Assembly (NCBI GenBank): GCA_963823845.1
Contig: CAWGND010000008.1
Location: forward strand, 930,001 to 994,000
Length of the DNA: 64,000 bases
Origin: Alloacidobacterium sp963823845
GTDB lineage: Bacteria > Acidobacteriota > Terriglobia > Terriglobales > Acidobacteriaceae
Reading direction: 5' to 3'
The notes beneath the pieces were generated by a model. The model saw only the letters and a program-made list of their open reading frames with translations. It made no database searches and was not told the origin of the DNA. Shown piece after piece: positions 43,862 to 54,331 of the stretch. Made by a program: the position numbers and the translations under genes. How positions within the stretch are numbered: position 1 is the first letter of the stretch; each line of letters starts with the position of its first letter.

Positions 43862-46816
43862 ATGAAAAAGAGAATCGATTTTGTGCTTGGACTAGTGCTC
43901 GTGCTCCCGGTCATTGGGGCCACTTTGCCGATGGCGCAACAGTCTCCTGCGGGTCGCGTCGTCCCTCCACACAGGCCTCAAGGCTCGTGCGACATCTACG
44001 CGGCTGCTGGTGACCCATGTGTCGCGGCACATAGCTCGACCCGTGCGTTGTATGCGACCTATAACGGTCCCCTCTACCAGGTTTTGCGCCAATCGGACGG
44101 CAAGACCCTGGACATTGGCGTTGTTCAGGCTACTGCCACGCCATTTCCGGATCCCGGCGGATACGCGGGCGCAGCCGCACAGGATAAGTTCTGCACCGGT
44201 ACCTATTGCTGGATCAGCATCATCTACGACCAATCTCCCAAACACAACGACTTGATTCAGGCTCCCCGTGGCGGGTTCAGTGGCCCGGCATTAGGAGGTT
44301 TCAACACCCTTCCGATTGCGGACATGGCCCCGATCACGATCATGGGGCACAAGGTCTACGGCGTGTTCATCGAACCGGGCATGGGACTTCGCCAGAACGA
44401 TGTGAAAGGCACCGCGGTCGACGACCAGGCCGAGGGGCAATACTGGGTCGTCAACGGGCAGCATTTCAACGCCGGTTGCTGTTTCGACTACGGCAATGCT
44501 GAGATTGACAGTCGCGATGATGATAACGGCACCATGGAAACCCTCTACTTCGGTAATGCCACGCCGTGGTACAGCGGGGCTGGTGACGGGCCGTGGATTA
44601 TGACCGATCAGGAAAATAATCTTGTCGGGTGCGTCAACGACGATGGGACCAAAGGCTGTCCCAATTTACCCAGCATCCCCTGGAGCTTTGTTACCGCAAT
44701 CGGCAAAGGAGAACCACACCATTGGACATCGATGGGTGGCGACGCGCAAAAGGGCGATCTATCGGTCATGTTCGATGGACACCGTGTGAATCCAACCTAT
44801 GACCCAATGCGGAAGCAGGGGGCGATTCTCCTAGGGAACGGTGGAGACAACAGTATCGGTTCGCAAGGAACGTTCTATGAAGGAGCGATGACTGCCGCCG
44901 GTACATTTCCATCGAACGCCACCGACCAGCTTGTTCAGGCGAATGTTGTCGCAGCACGATACGATGTAGCTCCGCTTAGTTTGGTTCCGGCTGCGACGAC
45001 AGGAATGCATGGAGGCCCGAAGACTTTCCCTCCAGGATCTTCACGGGACTTCACCGTGACATTCACGAATACAACTGGGGCGCCTGCAGCGGACGTTACT
45101 TTGAGCATTGCCGTACCCAACAAGCAGTGGACCGCTGTCGTTTCAGGCACGGCTGAGACGTCGAAGACCTTCGCTCAACAGGTCGTACCGGGTGCGAGCG
45201 TGAGCGCGACCTTCAAAGTCACCTCTGCACCTGCATCATTCAACGGCGATCTCGTCGGTCATGCATCGTGGACAAACACTACCAGCAGCAGAAAGCAAGT
45301 TGAGACGGCGGTAGAAAAGATTCGTAACGCCAGACCAATCAAAATCAACGAGTTTCGAGTCACTTCGGCCGCTCCCGGAAACCCGACGGATTCATTCATC
45401 GAGCTCTACAACGCAGGTTCTCAAAGCGTCGATCTCTCCAACTGGACATTGACCGAGCAGCCAGCCCACCAGGCAATCTTTTCGGCGGTAAAGATCCCGG
45501 CTGGAACGAAGCTTGCAACTGGCGGCTTCTACCTGCTCGGCCTCTCCAACTCGGGGCTGGCGGTTCCCGCACGCGCAGGTGACAGCATCATCCATGTCAG
45601 AAACACCGAGGGAATGTCGGTCGGCGACACGATCAACATCGGCACTGGTGCCAGTATGGAAGCGCGCAAGATCGCAAGCCTCGGTACGGCTGCCAGCAAC
45701 CATACAACTGTGTGGCAATCCTTGCCTGAGAAACTGGTGATCACAGTTCCTGCCGGCTCGACTAATGTGCCCGTTGAGGATGCATCCGGCTTTGTTGTTG
45801 GACAGAAAATTGCGCTTGGCTATGGCTCGACCTATCCGATCGCTGCAAATACCGTGGAAGAGTATGAGATCGCGACGGTGACCGCGGTCGGCAAGCGAGG
45901 CACACAAGCGTATCTGGCGATGGAAGCGCCAGCGGGAGCCACCAACATCCAGGTGACATCTCTATCCGACATCTCCGTAGGTGACAAAGTCAGGTTGGAT
46001 ATCGATAGCGTTGGTCATGGAATCGAAACCGTAACGGTGACGCATGTCGGCACGGCGGCAAGCCAGACCAATCTCTCAGCTCCTGCGAGCGCCGGAGCGA
46101 CCCGGATCAGCGTGCGCCGTGGGGAGGGTTTCGCTGCAGGCAACAAGATCACGGTCGGCACGCCAGCAAGCCAGCAGGTCGTCACCGTCACCGCCGTGGA
46201 CACCCCAGGGCCGGATGGTACCTCCATCGACTTCACACCCGCCCTTGCCAAACCTCATGTAGTCAGTGAATGGGTAGTATCTCCGGGAACAGGCTTGGAC
46301 CTGGCAATTCCTTTACAGTTCAATCATGCCGCCAACCTTCCGTTCAGCGATCGCGGAACAGGAGTCAGCTTCCAGCCCGCGACTGCTTTTGCCCATTCGA
46401 GCAATGAGCCAGTCCAGGCGCTTGGGACAGGCATAACACTCGATAGACCACTGACCAACAACCACGCGATCCACGCGGCTGTACGCGATGCAGCAGTCAA
46501 GACAGCGGGATACCAGGGCACGCCCGCGCCCAACCAGTGGTTTGGCGGACCGGAATTAACCACAAAATCCCCGCAATTCGGCCGTACACTTACCGTCGAA
46601 GAAGGTAGCATCGTGCTGCGCGACGCTTCGGGAGTGGTTGCCGACAGCCTTAACTATGGAGGGCTCGTCGATCCATGGGCCGCCGAAGGGGATCAGGCTG
46701 TCTCAGGGAGCTCAGATAAGCGGCTGCTACGCCCCGGCACCCGGTTCAGTGTTCAACCCCTGGTCGACAGTTGTGGCGCCTGTTGCCATCAATACGAGCG
46801 CAGGACGGTTCCCTGA
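43862..46816 (+). CDS. secreted GH54 alpha-L-arabinofuranosidase, multidomain (frameshifted before its end)
   Basis: After a signal peptide (MKKRIDFVLGLVLVLPVIGA) comes a GH54 catalytic domain at about residues 40-350: CDIYAAAGDPCVAAHSSTRA, GPLYQVLRQSDG, CWISIIYDQS, GCCFDYGNAE and NGTMETLYFGNATPW. This family is best known from fungal arabinofuranosidase B. Next come a NEW3-like domain (about 385-475), a lamin-tail-like domain (KINEFRVTSAAPGNPTDSF on) and several hyaline-type repeats (VGDTINIGTG, VGQKIALGYG, AGNKITVGTP). Near 46712-46726 the frame shifts; the last 25 or so residues here are out of register and the protein continues in the next entry. No fungal-type CBM42 is seen. Confidence 0.85.
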   Translation: MKKRIDFVLGLVLVLPVIGATLPMAQQSPAGRVVPPHRPQGSCDIYAAAGDPCVAAHSSTRALYATYNGPLYQVLRQSDGKTLDIGVVQATATPFPDPGGYAGAAAQDKFCTGTYCWISIIYDQSPKHNDLIQAPRGGFSGPALGGFNTLPIADMAPITIMGHKVYGVFIEPGMGLRQNDVKGTAVDDQAEGQYWVVNGQHFNAGCCFDYGNAEIDSRDDDNGTMETLYFGNATPWYSGAGDGPWIMTDQENNLVGCVNDDGTKGCPNLPSIPWSFVTAIGKGEPHHWTSMGGDAQKGDLSVMFDGHRVNPTYDPMRKQGAILLGNGGDNSIGSQGTFYEGAMTAAGTFPSNATDQLVQANVVAARYDVAPLSLVPAATTGMHGGPKTFPPGSSRDFTVTFTNTTGAPAADVTLSIAVPNKQWTAVVSGTAETSKTFAQQVVPGASVSATFKVTSAPASFNGDLVGHASWTNTTSSRKQVETAVEKIRNARPIKINEFRVTSAAPGNPTDSFIELYNAGSQSVDLSNWTLTEQPAHQAIFSAVKIPAGTKLATGGFYLLGLSNSGLAVPARAGDSIIHVRNTEGMSVGDTINIGTGASMEARKIASLGTAASNHTTVWQSLPEKLVITVPAGSTNVPVEDASGFVVGQKIALGYGSTYPIAANTVEEYEIATVTAVGKRGTQAYLAMEAPAGATNIQVTSLSDISVGDKVRLDIDSVGHGIETVTVTHVGTAASQTNLSAPASAGATRISVRRGEGFAAGNKITVGTPASQQVVTVTAVDTPGPDGTSIDFTPALAKPHVVSEWVVSPGTGLDLAIPLQFNHAANLPFSDRGTGVSFQPATAFAHSSNEPVQALGTGITLDRPLTNNHAIHAAVRDAAVKTAGYQGTPAPNQWFGGPELTTKSPQFGRTLTVEEGSIVLRDASGVVADSLNYGGLVDPWAAEGDQAVSGSSDKRLLRPGTRFSVQPLVDSCGACCHQYERRTVP

Positions 46817-47336
46817 CGGCGCCGATACCGACAGCAACTGTACCGACTTTTCAACGCAGGCCGCTGCCTCTTTGTCGGCTACGTCGGCCGCGGGTGCAAC
46901 GAACATCAAGGTCGCCAGTACGGAAGGCTTTCGCCCTGGTCAGACAGTCCATATTGATTCTGGTGCAAATACTGAAACCGCCGTCATCGCCGCGGTTGGA
47001 ACAGCAGGCGCCACGACGGTACGCACTTCTACTGATGCTGGAGCAACTCTTCTCCCTGCCGTAAGCGTGACTGGCTTTGGTAAAGGCCAAACAATCACGA
47101 TCGACGAAGGAGCAAATTCTGAGACGGCTGTTGTTTCTTCAATTAGAGCCCGTGGCGCCGCCACCATCACAGTCGTCGCACCCCTCGCTCGTGGTCACGC
47201 AGCTGGCGCGCAGATCTCGGGTAGCGGCATCAGCCTCACCACTCCACTGACCCGGACTCATACCGATGGAGCGCAGGTCTCCGACAGCGTTCCAACTCCT
47301 GGCGCGCCGAACCAATATAACGGTAGAAATCATTGA
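46725..47336 (+). CDS. C-terminal repeat region of the GH54 protein, after the frameshift
   Basis: In the new frame the protein continues GCYAPAPGSVFNPWSTVVAP and DGADTDSNCTDFST. Two to three repeats of the type seen before the shift follow, such as GFRPGQTVHIDSGANTETAV and GFGKGQTITIDEGANSETAV, up to the stop at 47336. The repeats look like small beta modules that could bind polysaccharide or the cell surface. There is no start signal here. A single-base sequencing error or a real mutation would both explain the break. Joined length would be close to 1,157 residues. Confidence 0.75.
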   Translation, partial: CYAPAPGSVFNPWSTVVAPVAINTSAGRFPDGADTDSNCTDFSTQAAASLSATSAAGATNIKVASTEGFRPGQTVHIDSGANTETAVIAAVGTAGATTVRTSTDAGATLLPAVSVTGFGKGQTITIDEGANSETAVVSSIRARGAATITVVAPLARGHAAGAQISGSGISLTTPLTRTHTDGAQVSDSVPTPGAPNQYNGRNH

Positions 47337-47455
47337 GCGGCAGGAACTGGGACTTTTACGAACGGATCGGCCGAAATCGAGCGTCTCGAGAACCTGACGG
47401 GCCACCGCTAGGAATGATCTCCTAGGGAGGGGAACGGAATCTCAGCCAGAGGCGC

Positions 47456-48523
47456 TCACGCGGCTTGTGATGTCAAATAGCTGGCGTCGAAATGTACCTC
47501 CTTCTTCCAGACGATCAATGTGATCGCGGCAATCTTCCTCGCCATGGTCAGGCGCGCCATCGTGGGTTTCCTCCCCTGAGCCAGCAAATGCTCATAGAAA
47601 TCGTGGAGTGGCCCATGGCTGCTGCTGCTGACTCTAGTGGCTGCACCCTTGAAAATATCTTTGAGGTCGTGATTGTGGTCCTGATTCAGGCCACGAAGCG
47701 TTACTGGTTTCTTAGAGCGTAGTTGTCCTTCGACCACGCGGTATTGTGCACTGTCATGTGTTTCTAACCCCAGACCACTATAGGTCCACAGTTGTCGTTT
47801 GGTGCGGAACCGGTGCGGGGTCTGGATCAGCGCGATCAACAGGGCCGCCCGGATCGGGCCGATCCCAGGAATCAGGCCGAGCAGTCTCCATGCCTGGTGC
47901 TTCTTGCTTTCCAGCAACAGATCCCGACGTATCTGCTGGCGCAACAGACGTAAGACATCCAGCTGCTGGTAACAGTGTTCGGCGCGTCGCCGGACGCCGG
48001 CTTCGCTGATCCTGCCCAGCCATTCCGAGCGGTGACGTGGTGCATACACATGGGTGCCGGCACACGCTATGCCCCAGCTGCGATACAACGCCTTGAGCCG
48101 ATTCATGACCCGCGTGACATCCTTGCTGATGGTCAGATAGCTGCGTGCCAGCTCTTTCAATGTGCGCAAGCCATGCTCTCCGTGATAGACCGGTTTAAGA
48201 TGGTTGCCACGCAAGAGTTCAGCCAGCTTGCGCGCATCGATTCGATCACTCTTACTACCGTCTTTTAGCAGGGCATTCTTGCGTGGATTACAAACCACGA
48301 CTTCGCTGACGTGCGGCTTCAGCAGGTCGTACAACCAAGCCGCCCAGGTCCCTTCTTCAAAGGTGACGCGCACATCTCCACGCAGCCCGTCGATGAACTG
48401 CAGAAGCATGCTCGCCTTCGTCTCGATGACGCATTCCATCACGAATTTTCCAGTAGAATTCATCACTGCGATCGAAATACTTTCCTTGTGCACGTCCATG
48501 CCGATATATTTAGCAATCGTCAT
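47456..48523 (-). mobile_element. IS110-family transposase gene
   Basis: Start is ATG 48523 (MTIAKYIGMDVHKES) with AGGAAC upstream. The 355-residue product has the IS110 DEDD domain: Asp in GMDVHK, Glu in VTFEEGTWA, and the Asp pair in SDRIDARKLAELL. The transposase_20 domain follows with LLGLIPGIGPIRAALLIA. The protein appears full length and intact. IS110 elements lack clear terminal inverted repeats, so the element ends cannot be set here; the 120 bases to the GH54 stop and the 80 bases before 48610 probably include them. It sits directly left of scar 3. Confidence 0.92.
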
Positions 48524-48609
48524 AAAGGGTGTTCCTTTCTGGAGAGGTTGAGCCAAACACTCCACACTTACTCCTAAAGGGGCACCTTTTTATAATGTGT
48601 AATTGTCGA

Positions 48610-48880
48610 TTGACGAGAACAGGGCGAGTCCCTCATCGAAGCGGACTCTTGAAAGGGGTGGCATTGGAAGTGCCTCGATACCATTTGCCGACATCCGCCG
48701 CAAAGTACCCTTAGCCGTCGATCAAATGTTGTGGCAAGATAGGATCGTGTGTGCGCGAGGATGGCTTTCCATACGTGACTGAAATCGGTCGACTTGTTGA
48801 GCGGGAACAATACGGGAACAACCTGGGGAGGAAACCATCCCAAACGATCCCAAACGATCCTAAATCGGCGCTGCTCTAAC
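48610..48880 (+). pseudogene. integrase-like gene tail, remnant at scar 3
   Basis: This stretch parallels 20366-20612. The final frame gives REQYGNNLGRKPSQ and then PNDPKSALL before a stop at 48880, including GGGAACAATACGGGAACA at 48803-48820. Upstream similarity (CTCATCGAA, CTTGAAA, TTGCCGACATC) is broken by indels. The IS110 gene begins just to the left. Confidence 0.45.
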
Positions 48881-48913
48881 GTCTTTCGTATCAATCGCGT
48901 CGGCTGATTCTAA

Positions 48914-48984
48914 GCCACTTAGGTCCATTGGTAGGGGGCCCTGAAAAGGCCGGCGTCGGCGGTTCGATCCCGTCTCTGCCACCA
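48914..48984 (+). pseudogene. tRNA-Phe-like remnant / attachment-site scar 3
   Basis: This third direct copy has a D-arm-like TAGGTCCATTGGTAG, the loop CTGAAAA with GAA, a T arm with loop TTCGATC and the 3' end TCTGCCACCA. The acceptor strand is one base shorter than in scar 2. Similarity to scars 1 and 2 stops at the CCA, so here only the left side of the site is kept. It is not a functional tRNA. Confidence 0.65.
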
Positions 48985-49100
48985 CATCACGAAATCGCTC
49001 ATCCGCAGTTGCTCTTGCGAAACCTTATCCCGCACTGCGGTCCTGATGCGAAATTGGGCATCATCCACCGCATGGAAATGCTGCGAATCACGGATTAGAT

Positions 49101-49211
49101 GAGGCAATCGTCATCCTTGAACTTCGAAAAGCAGGCTTCCGAAATGTCGCCCGCTACGACTTCACAAAAGCCCACGGAGAAGATTACTTCCTCGTTTTTG
49201 CGCAGGAGTAA
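49101..49211 (+). pseudogene. possible methyltransferase C-terminal scrap
   Basis: The frame EAIVILELRKAGFRNVARYD...HGEDYFLVFAQE resembles the last helix and strands of class I SAM methyltransferases (xLLxxAGFxxV...xxFLVxAxx). Nothing upstream of it in the frame is recognisable. It lies right after scar 3 and may be the disrupted edge of the ancestral chromosome. Low confidence. Confidence 0.3.
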
Positions 49212-49369
49212 CCTTCCGCTTGTCCCTGAGTAAGCTCAGCGACATCCGGCCATTGCCGGATATCGACTTGGCAAATGAGCTCTACCATGAATGTTTTCTG
49301 CGATTGCAATCATCCGTGGACTACCCATTCCAAGCCGGCTGCTTGTATCCTAAAAATTCCAGGTTCGAG

Positions 49370-50551
49370 ATGAGTAGAGACCGTTGGGTGGACAGGAAGA
49401 TCAAGTTTGTTCTGGTTGCCTTGTGCCTCCTCTTTCACGCTTTCGCTTCCTTTTCCCAGGCCGCTATACAACAAAACCAAACGCTGGCGGCCCCTCGGGC
49501 AAGAGTCATTGTTTTTGTGCATGGCCTTCACGGGAGCCGCGAGTCCTGGCGTGCCTCAAACGGCGCCTATTGGCCAGATTTGATTCGGACGGACCCGCGC
49601 TTCGCCTATTCCGACGTTGAAGTTGCGGAGTATCCTACGCCTGCGTCAAATGGCAGGATGTCCAGTGTGCAGCTGGCCGACATCCTCTGGGCTCACCTTA
49701 AGCAGGACCACGTCTGGGAACATCGCGAGGTGGTTTTCATCGCGCATAGCCTGGGTGGCATCCTTGTCGAAGAAATGCTGTTGAGACATCCCGCGGAGGC
49801 GGCGAGGGTCAAGTTCATCGTGTCGTACGGGACCCCGCACGAGGGCTCGCCGATCGCTCGGATAGCTTCCATCTACGATAGAGACCCGGTGCTCAGCGAT
49901 CTCAGCGATGCGAGCGACAATGCCTTCCTCACGCAGTTGGAAAACAACTGGCGAGGACACGATTCCGTAAATGGCATTCATCGGTTCTGCGCTTTCGAAT
50001 CCGAAGACACGACGCCGGAAAACGGAGTTGGCCGCTATCTCAAAACCCATGCCCGCGTGGTCAGCTACTTCAGTGCGACCTATGGATGCGATGTGACCAC
50101 ACCGCCACAAGAAATCCATGCCGACCACCTGCACATGGTTCGACCGCTAGACCGGACATCGAGCGCCTATGATTTTTTCTACCGCGTGTACCGCGACAAC
50201 CCGATCCTCGAAGAACAGGTTGTCACCCGAGACAACGTAATTGCGGGCCTGGAAGCAGGCTGCGATCAAAGCAACGCGAATCCCGACCTGCAAGTCCCGA
50301 TAGCTCTCGATAGCGCAATGCACGAAAGAGTGATTGCGGCAGCCGCCTCCTTAGTCGACACAGTCGACCTCCGGGATGTGAATCCCAACCCGCCGATCGT
50401 CACCAAGATCGACCCTGACGGAGTGGCGCATGTTCATTACGGATTCAGCGGGCCAGCCAAGAAACTCTTCGTCTGCCTCGGTACTGCTCGCGCGTCCTTG
50501 AAGGTTCAATTTTCCATCGACCGGCAAGTACCGATGCGCGAGTCGAATTGA
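49370..50551 (+). CDS. secreted alpha/beta hydrolase, PGAP1/lipase-like
   Basis: Start is taken as ATG 49370 (MSRDRWVDRKIKFVLVALCL), which gives a signal peptide; the frame begins at 49220. The 393-residue protein has the oxyanion motif VIVFVHGLHGSRESW, the nucleophile elbow IAHSLGG and SYGTPHEGSP, typical of the PGAP1/triacylglycerol-lipase branch. The DHLHMVRP segment could supply the catalytic His. It probably acts on ester bonds of lipids or membrane-bound substrates; the real substrate is not known. It ends 82 bases before the convergent ABC-peptidase gene. Confidence 0.75.
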   Translation: MSRDRWVDRKIKFVLVALCLLFHAFASFSQAAIQQNQTLAAPRARVIVFVHGLHGSRESWRASNGAYWPDLIRTDPRFAYSDVEVAEYPTPASNGRMSSVQLADILWAHLKQDHVWEHREVVFIAHSLGGILVEEMLLRHPAEAARVKFIVSYGTPHEGSPIARIASIYDRDPVLSDLSDASDNAFLTQLENNWRGHDSVNGIHRFCAFESEDTTPENGVGRYLKTHARVVSYFSATYGCDVTTPPQEIHADHLHMVRPLDRTSSAYDFFYRVYRDNPILEEQVVTRDNVIAGLEAGCDQSNANPDLQVPIALDSAMHERVIAAAASLVDTVDLRDVNPNPPIVTKIDPDGVAHVHYGFSGPAKKLFVCLGTARASLKVQFSIDRQVPMRESN

Positions 50552-50633
50552 GTTCGGGAGGAGCGGCACGCGGCAAAATGTCGCGCCACCCATCTTGCCC
50601 AAAAATCGGGACTCGCGGGTGCGTGGGAATATC

Positions 50634-53600
50634 TCAATGATTTACGACATCCGTCATATTGTCATCTGAATCGCGATCAATCAGTTTATTGTATGGATCG
50701 ATGCCCGCCCGTGTGGGCATCTGGTCGACAACGATTTCGAAGGTCTGCGTAGGTTGCGTGATGCCACTCTTTTTGTAGATAGAGTGGCTTCTCCTCGTCT
50801 TTCTTGCCGTTGAAGACGCCGATATCGATAAGGTCGTTGAGCGGCATGGGCGATTCATTGCCGCTCCCATCGGATTTGAGCTTTGCGGGCTTGAACAATC
50901 AGCGTGACCTTGTATTTGTGGTCGGGCGTTCGGGGTGACAGCCGCCGAGACCGCTTTGTTGTCGTAAAGAACGATGTTTTCGAATGCGTCGGTGATGTAG
51001 TACTGAAGGTCAGCGGGAGTCTGGGCGCGAAGCGCATCGATGAACTGGCGGGTATCGGGATAGGGTCCGGACTGCGAGTCGTTGCGTTGGCGTAACGATA
51101 TTGCATGAGGAAGTTATGCAGAGCAAGGTTGACCTTATCCTCGCCAATGTAGTCGGCGAGCGTGTACATGACCTGGCCGCCCTTCTGATACCAGACATAC
51201 GGCTCATTCTCGACAAGAACGACCGGGCGTTCCTTACGAATTTCTCCGGCACGGCCGCGCAGATAACGGTCGAGCTCGTGCTTGAGGAAGCGGTGCATAT
51301 TGTCCCGGCCATACTTTTGCTGCATCACCATTAGCGCGGAATACTCGGCCAGCGTCTCCGAAAGCATATTGGAACCCTCAACACGAGCTCCGGTGAGTTG
51401 ATGTGCCCACCACTGATGACCTAGTTCATGCGCTGTGACGAAGTAGGCAAAGTCGATATCCGTCGGCTTCTCTACACGACTAATGAAGCCGATGCCTTCT
51501 GAAAATGGAATGGTGTTCGGGAAAGACTGGGCAAAAGTACGGTAACGGGGGAATTCAAGAATGCGGTACTGGCGGAACTGGAAGGAGCTGAAGTTTTTTT
51601 CGTAGTAGGCGAGACCGGCCCTGGAGGCGGCAATCATGTCGTCAACATCATAGGTATGCGTAGGGATGTGGTACACCTCAATCGAGATTGGGTTGGCCGC
51701 ACCCTGATACATCTCACGTCTAACGTCGTAGCGGGCAGAGACGAAAGCATAGAAGTCGAGTGTTCTGACATCTCCCATGTCGTAGGTGAAGTAATGGCGG
51801 CCGTTGGCGTGCCACTCGCGGGTGAGATAGCCGGGAGAGAGTGCAATCTGCGGCTTTCCTTCCGAGTCTGAATCAACGGTGCTGACGGTTGTGCGATAAG
51901 TGATCCAGTCTGAGTGAGGCGTAAAGAGATTCGTCACAGTGCCCACCGCGTCGCCGCGCTGCGGGAGAAGCTCCTGTTCGGCAAGGCGTTCTTCGCGCCG
52001 CCTGCGTGGATCGTCAATTTCAAAGCTATTGTCGTATCCAATTGTTGGGAAGTAAGTGGCATCGAAGAAAGTCCCCGAATAGGCAAGCTCGGGACGCTCG
52101 TTACCATCCTTAAATCCACGGCTCGTGTAGTTGACGTTGAAGGTCATATTCAGCTTGTCGCCCGGTGCGAGCGGCGTTTCGAGCTGATAGATCGTGTAGA
52201 GCGCACGCGAACTGGAGGAAATGACATGGAAAGTACGGTCGAACTGGACGTTCGATATGGACTGCATCTGGTTCGTAATGTGAATCTGGCTGATGGACTG
52301 CGGAGTCTTGTTCTGTAAGACGAAGTGGCCGGAACCGCTGAAAGAACGGCGTTCCGGATAAATGTCGATATTGGAATCGACGGCCACGATCTTAGGTTGG
52401 GGGAGATTCTCATACTTTTTGAACTCCCGCTCATAATTGGCCTGGATATCGCGTCGCGCTTTAGCGGGGAGGTATTCGTTGAGAACGTGAGCGTTGTAGA
52501 AGTACCAGATGCCGCTCCCAAGGGCAATCAGAAGGAACACTGCCGCGACTGGAATGAGACGCGGGGCACGTTGACGGGCCAGACTCAGGCGTGCAGACCA
52601 GGCATCATCGGAACCTCTACGTGCCAGTGCGATGGAGACGACGGCGAGTACCGCCGATATGGATACCCAGTAAGTGATAGACCAGAATAGTGCCGGCACG
52701 AAGTGGCCGTAGCCGTTCATGTCGGAGTAGGTATAAGGCGGCGTATTCCCGAAGAGATAAAGAGTATTCTCCCAGCCGAAGTTATAGAGGATCGGCGTTA
52801 TGACGAAAACGCCGATGATGATGCCGTGACCGATGAATTTGTTGGGAACCACGGTCTGGATGAAGAGCGCGAGCAGGACGAAGATGAGGACCTGAGGGAA
52901 GGTGACGACGTACAGTTCCTTGGCATACTGGAGAAGCTCGTAGTGATAATAGCCGGCGATGGTCTGCATGAGGATGCCGCAGAGCGCCGCAACAGTGAGC
53001 ATAACGAACTCGACAAAACAGATGGCGAAGAGCTTGGAGAGCCAGTCGGTGATTTCGTCTACGGGCAAGGCATCGTGAATCCCGGAAAAGCCGGTGTCGC
53101 GCTCACGCCAGATAAGCTCTGCGGCATAAAGGGTAGCGACAATATAGAAAAAGAGCGTGGCGCCACCCTCAACCGCTTGCAGCATGAGGTAGGTAACCGG
53201 CCAGACGTTCTGCTCGGCGACTCGTCCCGCGAAGTGGCCGTTGTTGATCGCTATTCCAGCCATGAGGAGAAGAATCCCCCAGAAAGGCACTTCGCGCACG
53301 ATGTTCGAGACGCGCAAGCGGATAAGCGAGAATAGTTGCAAGAAAGTAGTTCTGAGACCGAAGACCTGATGGATCGCTGGAAGCCGTGCGGCTACCAGGC
53401 TTCGGCGGGATTTGGCTTCAGCGATATCCTGTTCGCGGGCGAGAGCTGCCCGCTTGCCGCTGGAAACAGAGGTCAGCGTTTCGACCGAAACAGGAAAGAG
53501 CTTCCAGACAGTCAAAAGCGCGAGTACGCCGATCGATCCCCAAAGAAGACGGTTGTAAAGAAAGACGCCGGAGGATGCGTGTACGGACCATGAGTAAAGC

Positions 53601-54307
53601 TGCGAATTGCGCTCGACGACGGTCCAATAACGGCTGATAGCGTCGCTATAGAGAAAACCGATTGGATCGAGAATTCCGGACCAGAAGTGCTCCAGAGACC
53701 GCGTGGCGCTGAAAGCGTTGATGCCGATGAGGTACAGCATGAAGATGGCCGCGCCCTGCAGATATACGATGAAAATCTTGCGCGAGAGGGCGGCGACAAG
53801 AAAGAAGAGAGCGCCGAGAAAGAATATCTGAAAGACGACGATCGAGAAGAAGGGCTGCAGGTACCAGGAAAGATGATTCGGTCCAATGCGGGAGTGATCG
53901 GCCCAGGGAGCGAGCGTGCCGAAGAACTCGCCAAACAGCAGGCTGCTGAAGGCAAAGACCGTGGCTACGAAAGATCCGGCCCAGCGGCCTCCAAGATAGG
54001 CGACCTTGGAGACGGGCTTGGTGAAGAGTATCTGGATAGTATCGCGTTGGAAGTCACGCAGAATGGAGGTACCAAAGATGGCCGCGATAACGATGATGCC
54101 AAAGAAACTGATGCCGATATCGTTGTAGATGTTCGCATACGGACCATTGAGGAGGATCTTGCCATTCGTATTCCCGATAGGGCCAAAGCTCTCACTGGCA
54201 ACAGAAAGGAAGCTGAAGGTGAACCAGAGCAGGAAGTAGATGTAGGTAGAGATACTCTTAAAGCGGAACTTCAGCTCAAAAGTAAAGAATTCCCAGAACA
54301 TGGCCAT
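50634..54307 (-). CDS. ABC-2-type permease fused to M1-family metallopeptidase (3' end frameshifted)
   Basis: The continuous frame covers 50855-54307 (1,150 codons). The N-terminal half has about twelve membrane spans of ABC-2 permease type (FFGIIVIAAIFGTSILRDFQ, LFTKPVSKVAYLGGRWAGSF). The C-terminal half is an M1 gluzincin with HELGHQWWAHQ (about residues 960-970) and the downstream zinc-ligand Glu in ETLAEYSALMV. Continuation after residue 1,080 is spread over other frames: PDTRQFIDALRAQTPADLQ, LKSDGSGNESPMPLNDLID, then TFEIVVDQMPTRAGIDPYNK to a stop at 50634. At least four shifts lie near 51065, 50930, 50885 and 50765. The ATPase gene lies 24 bases upstream. Probable role: exporter coupled to peptide processing. 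Confidence 0.85.
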
Positions 54308-54331
54308 ATCTCTTGTCTCCTATGTCGGGGA

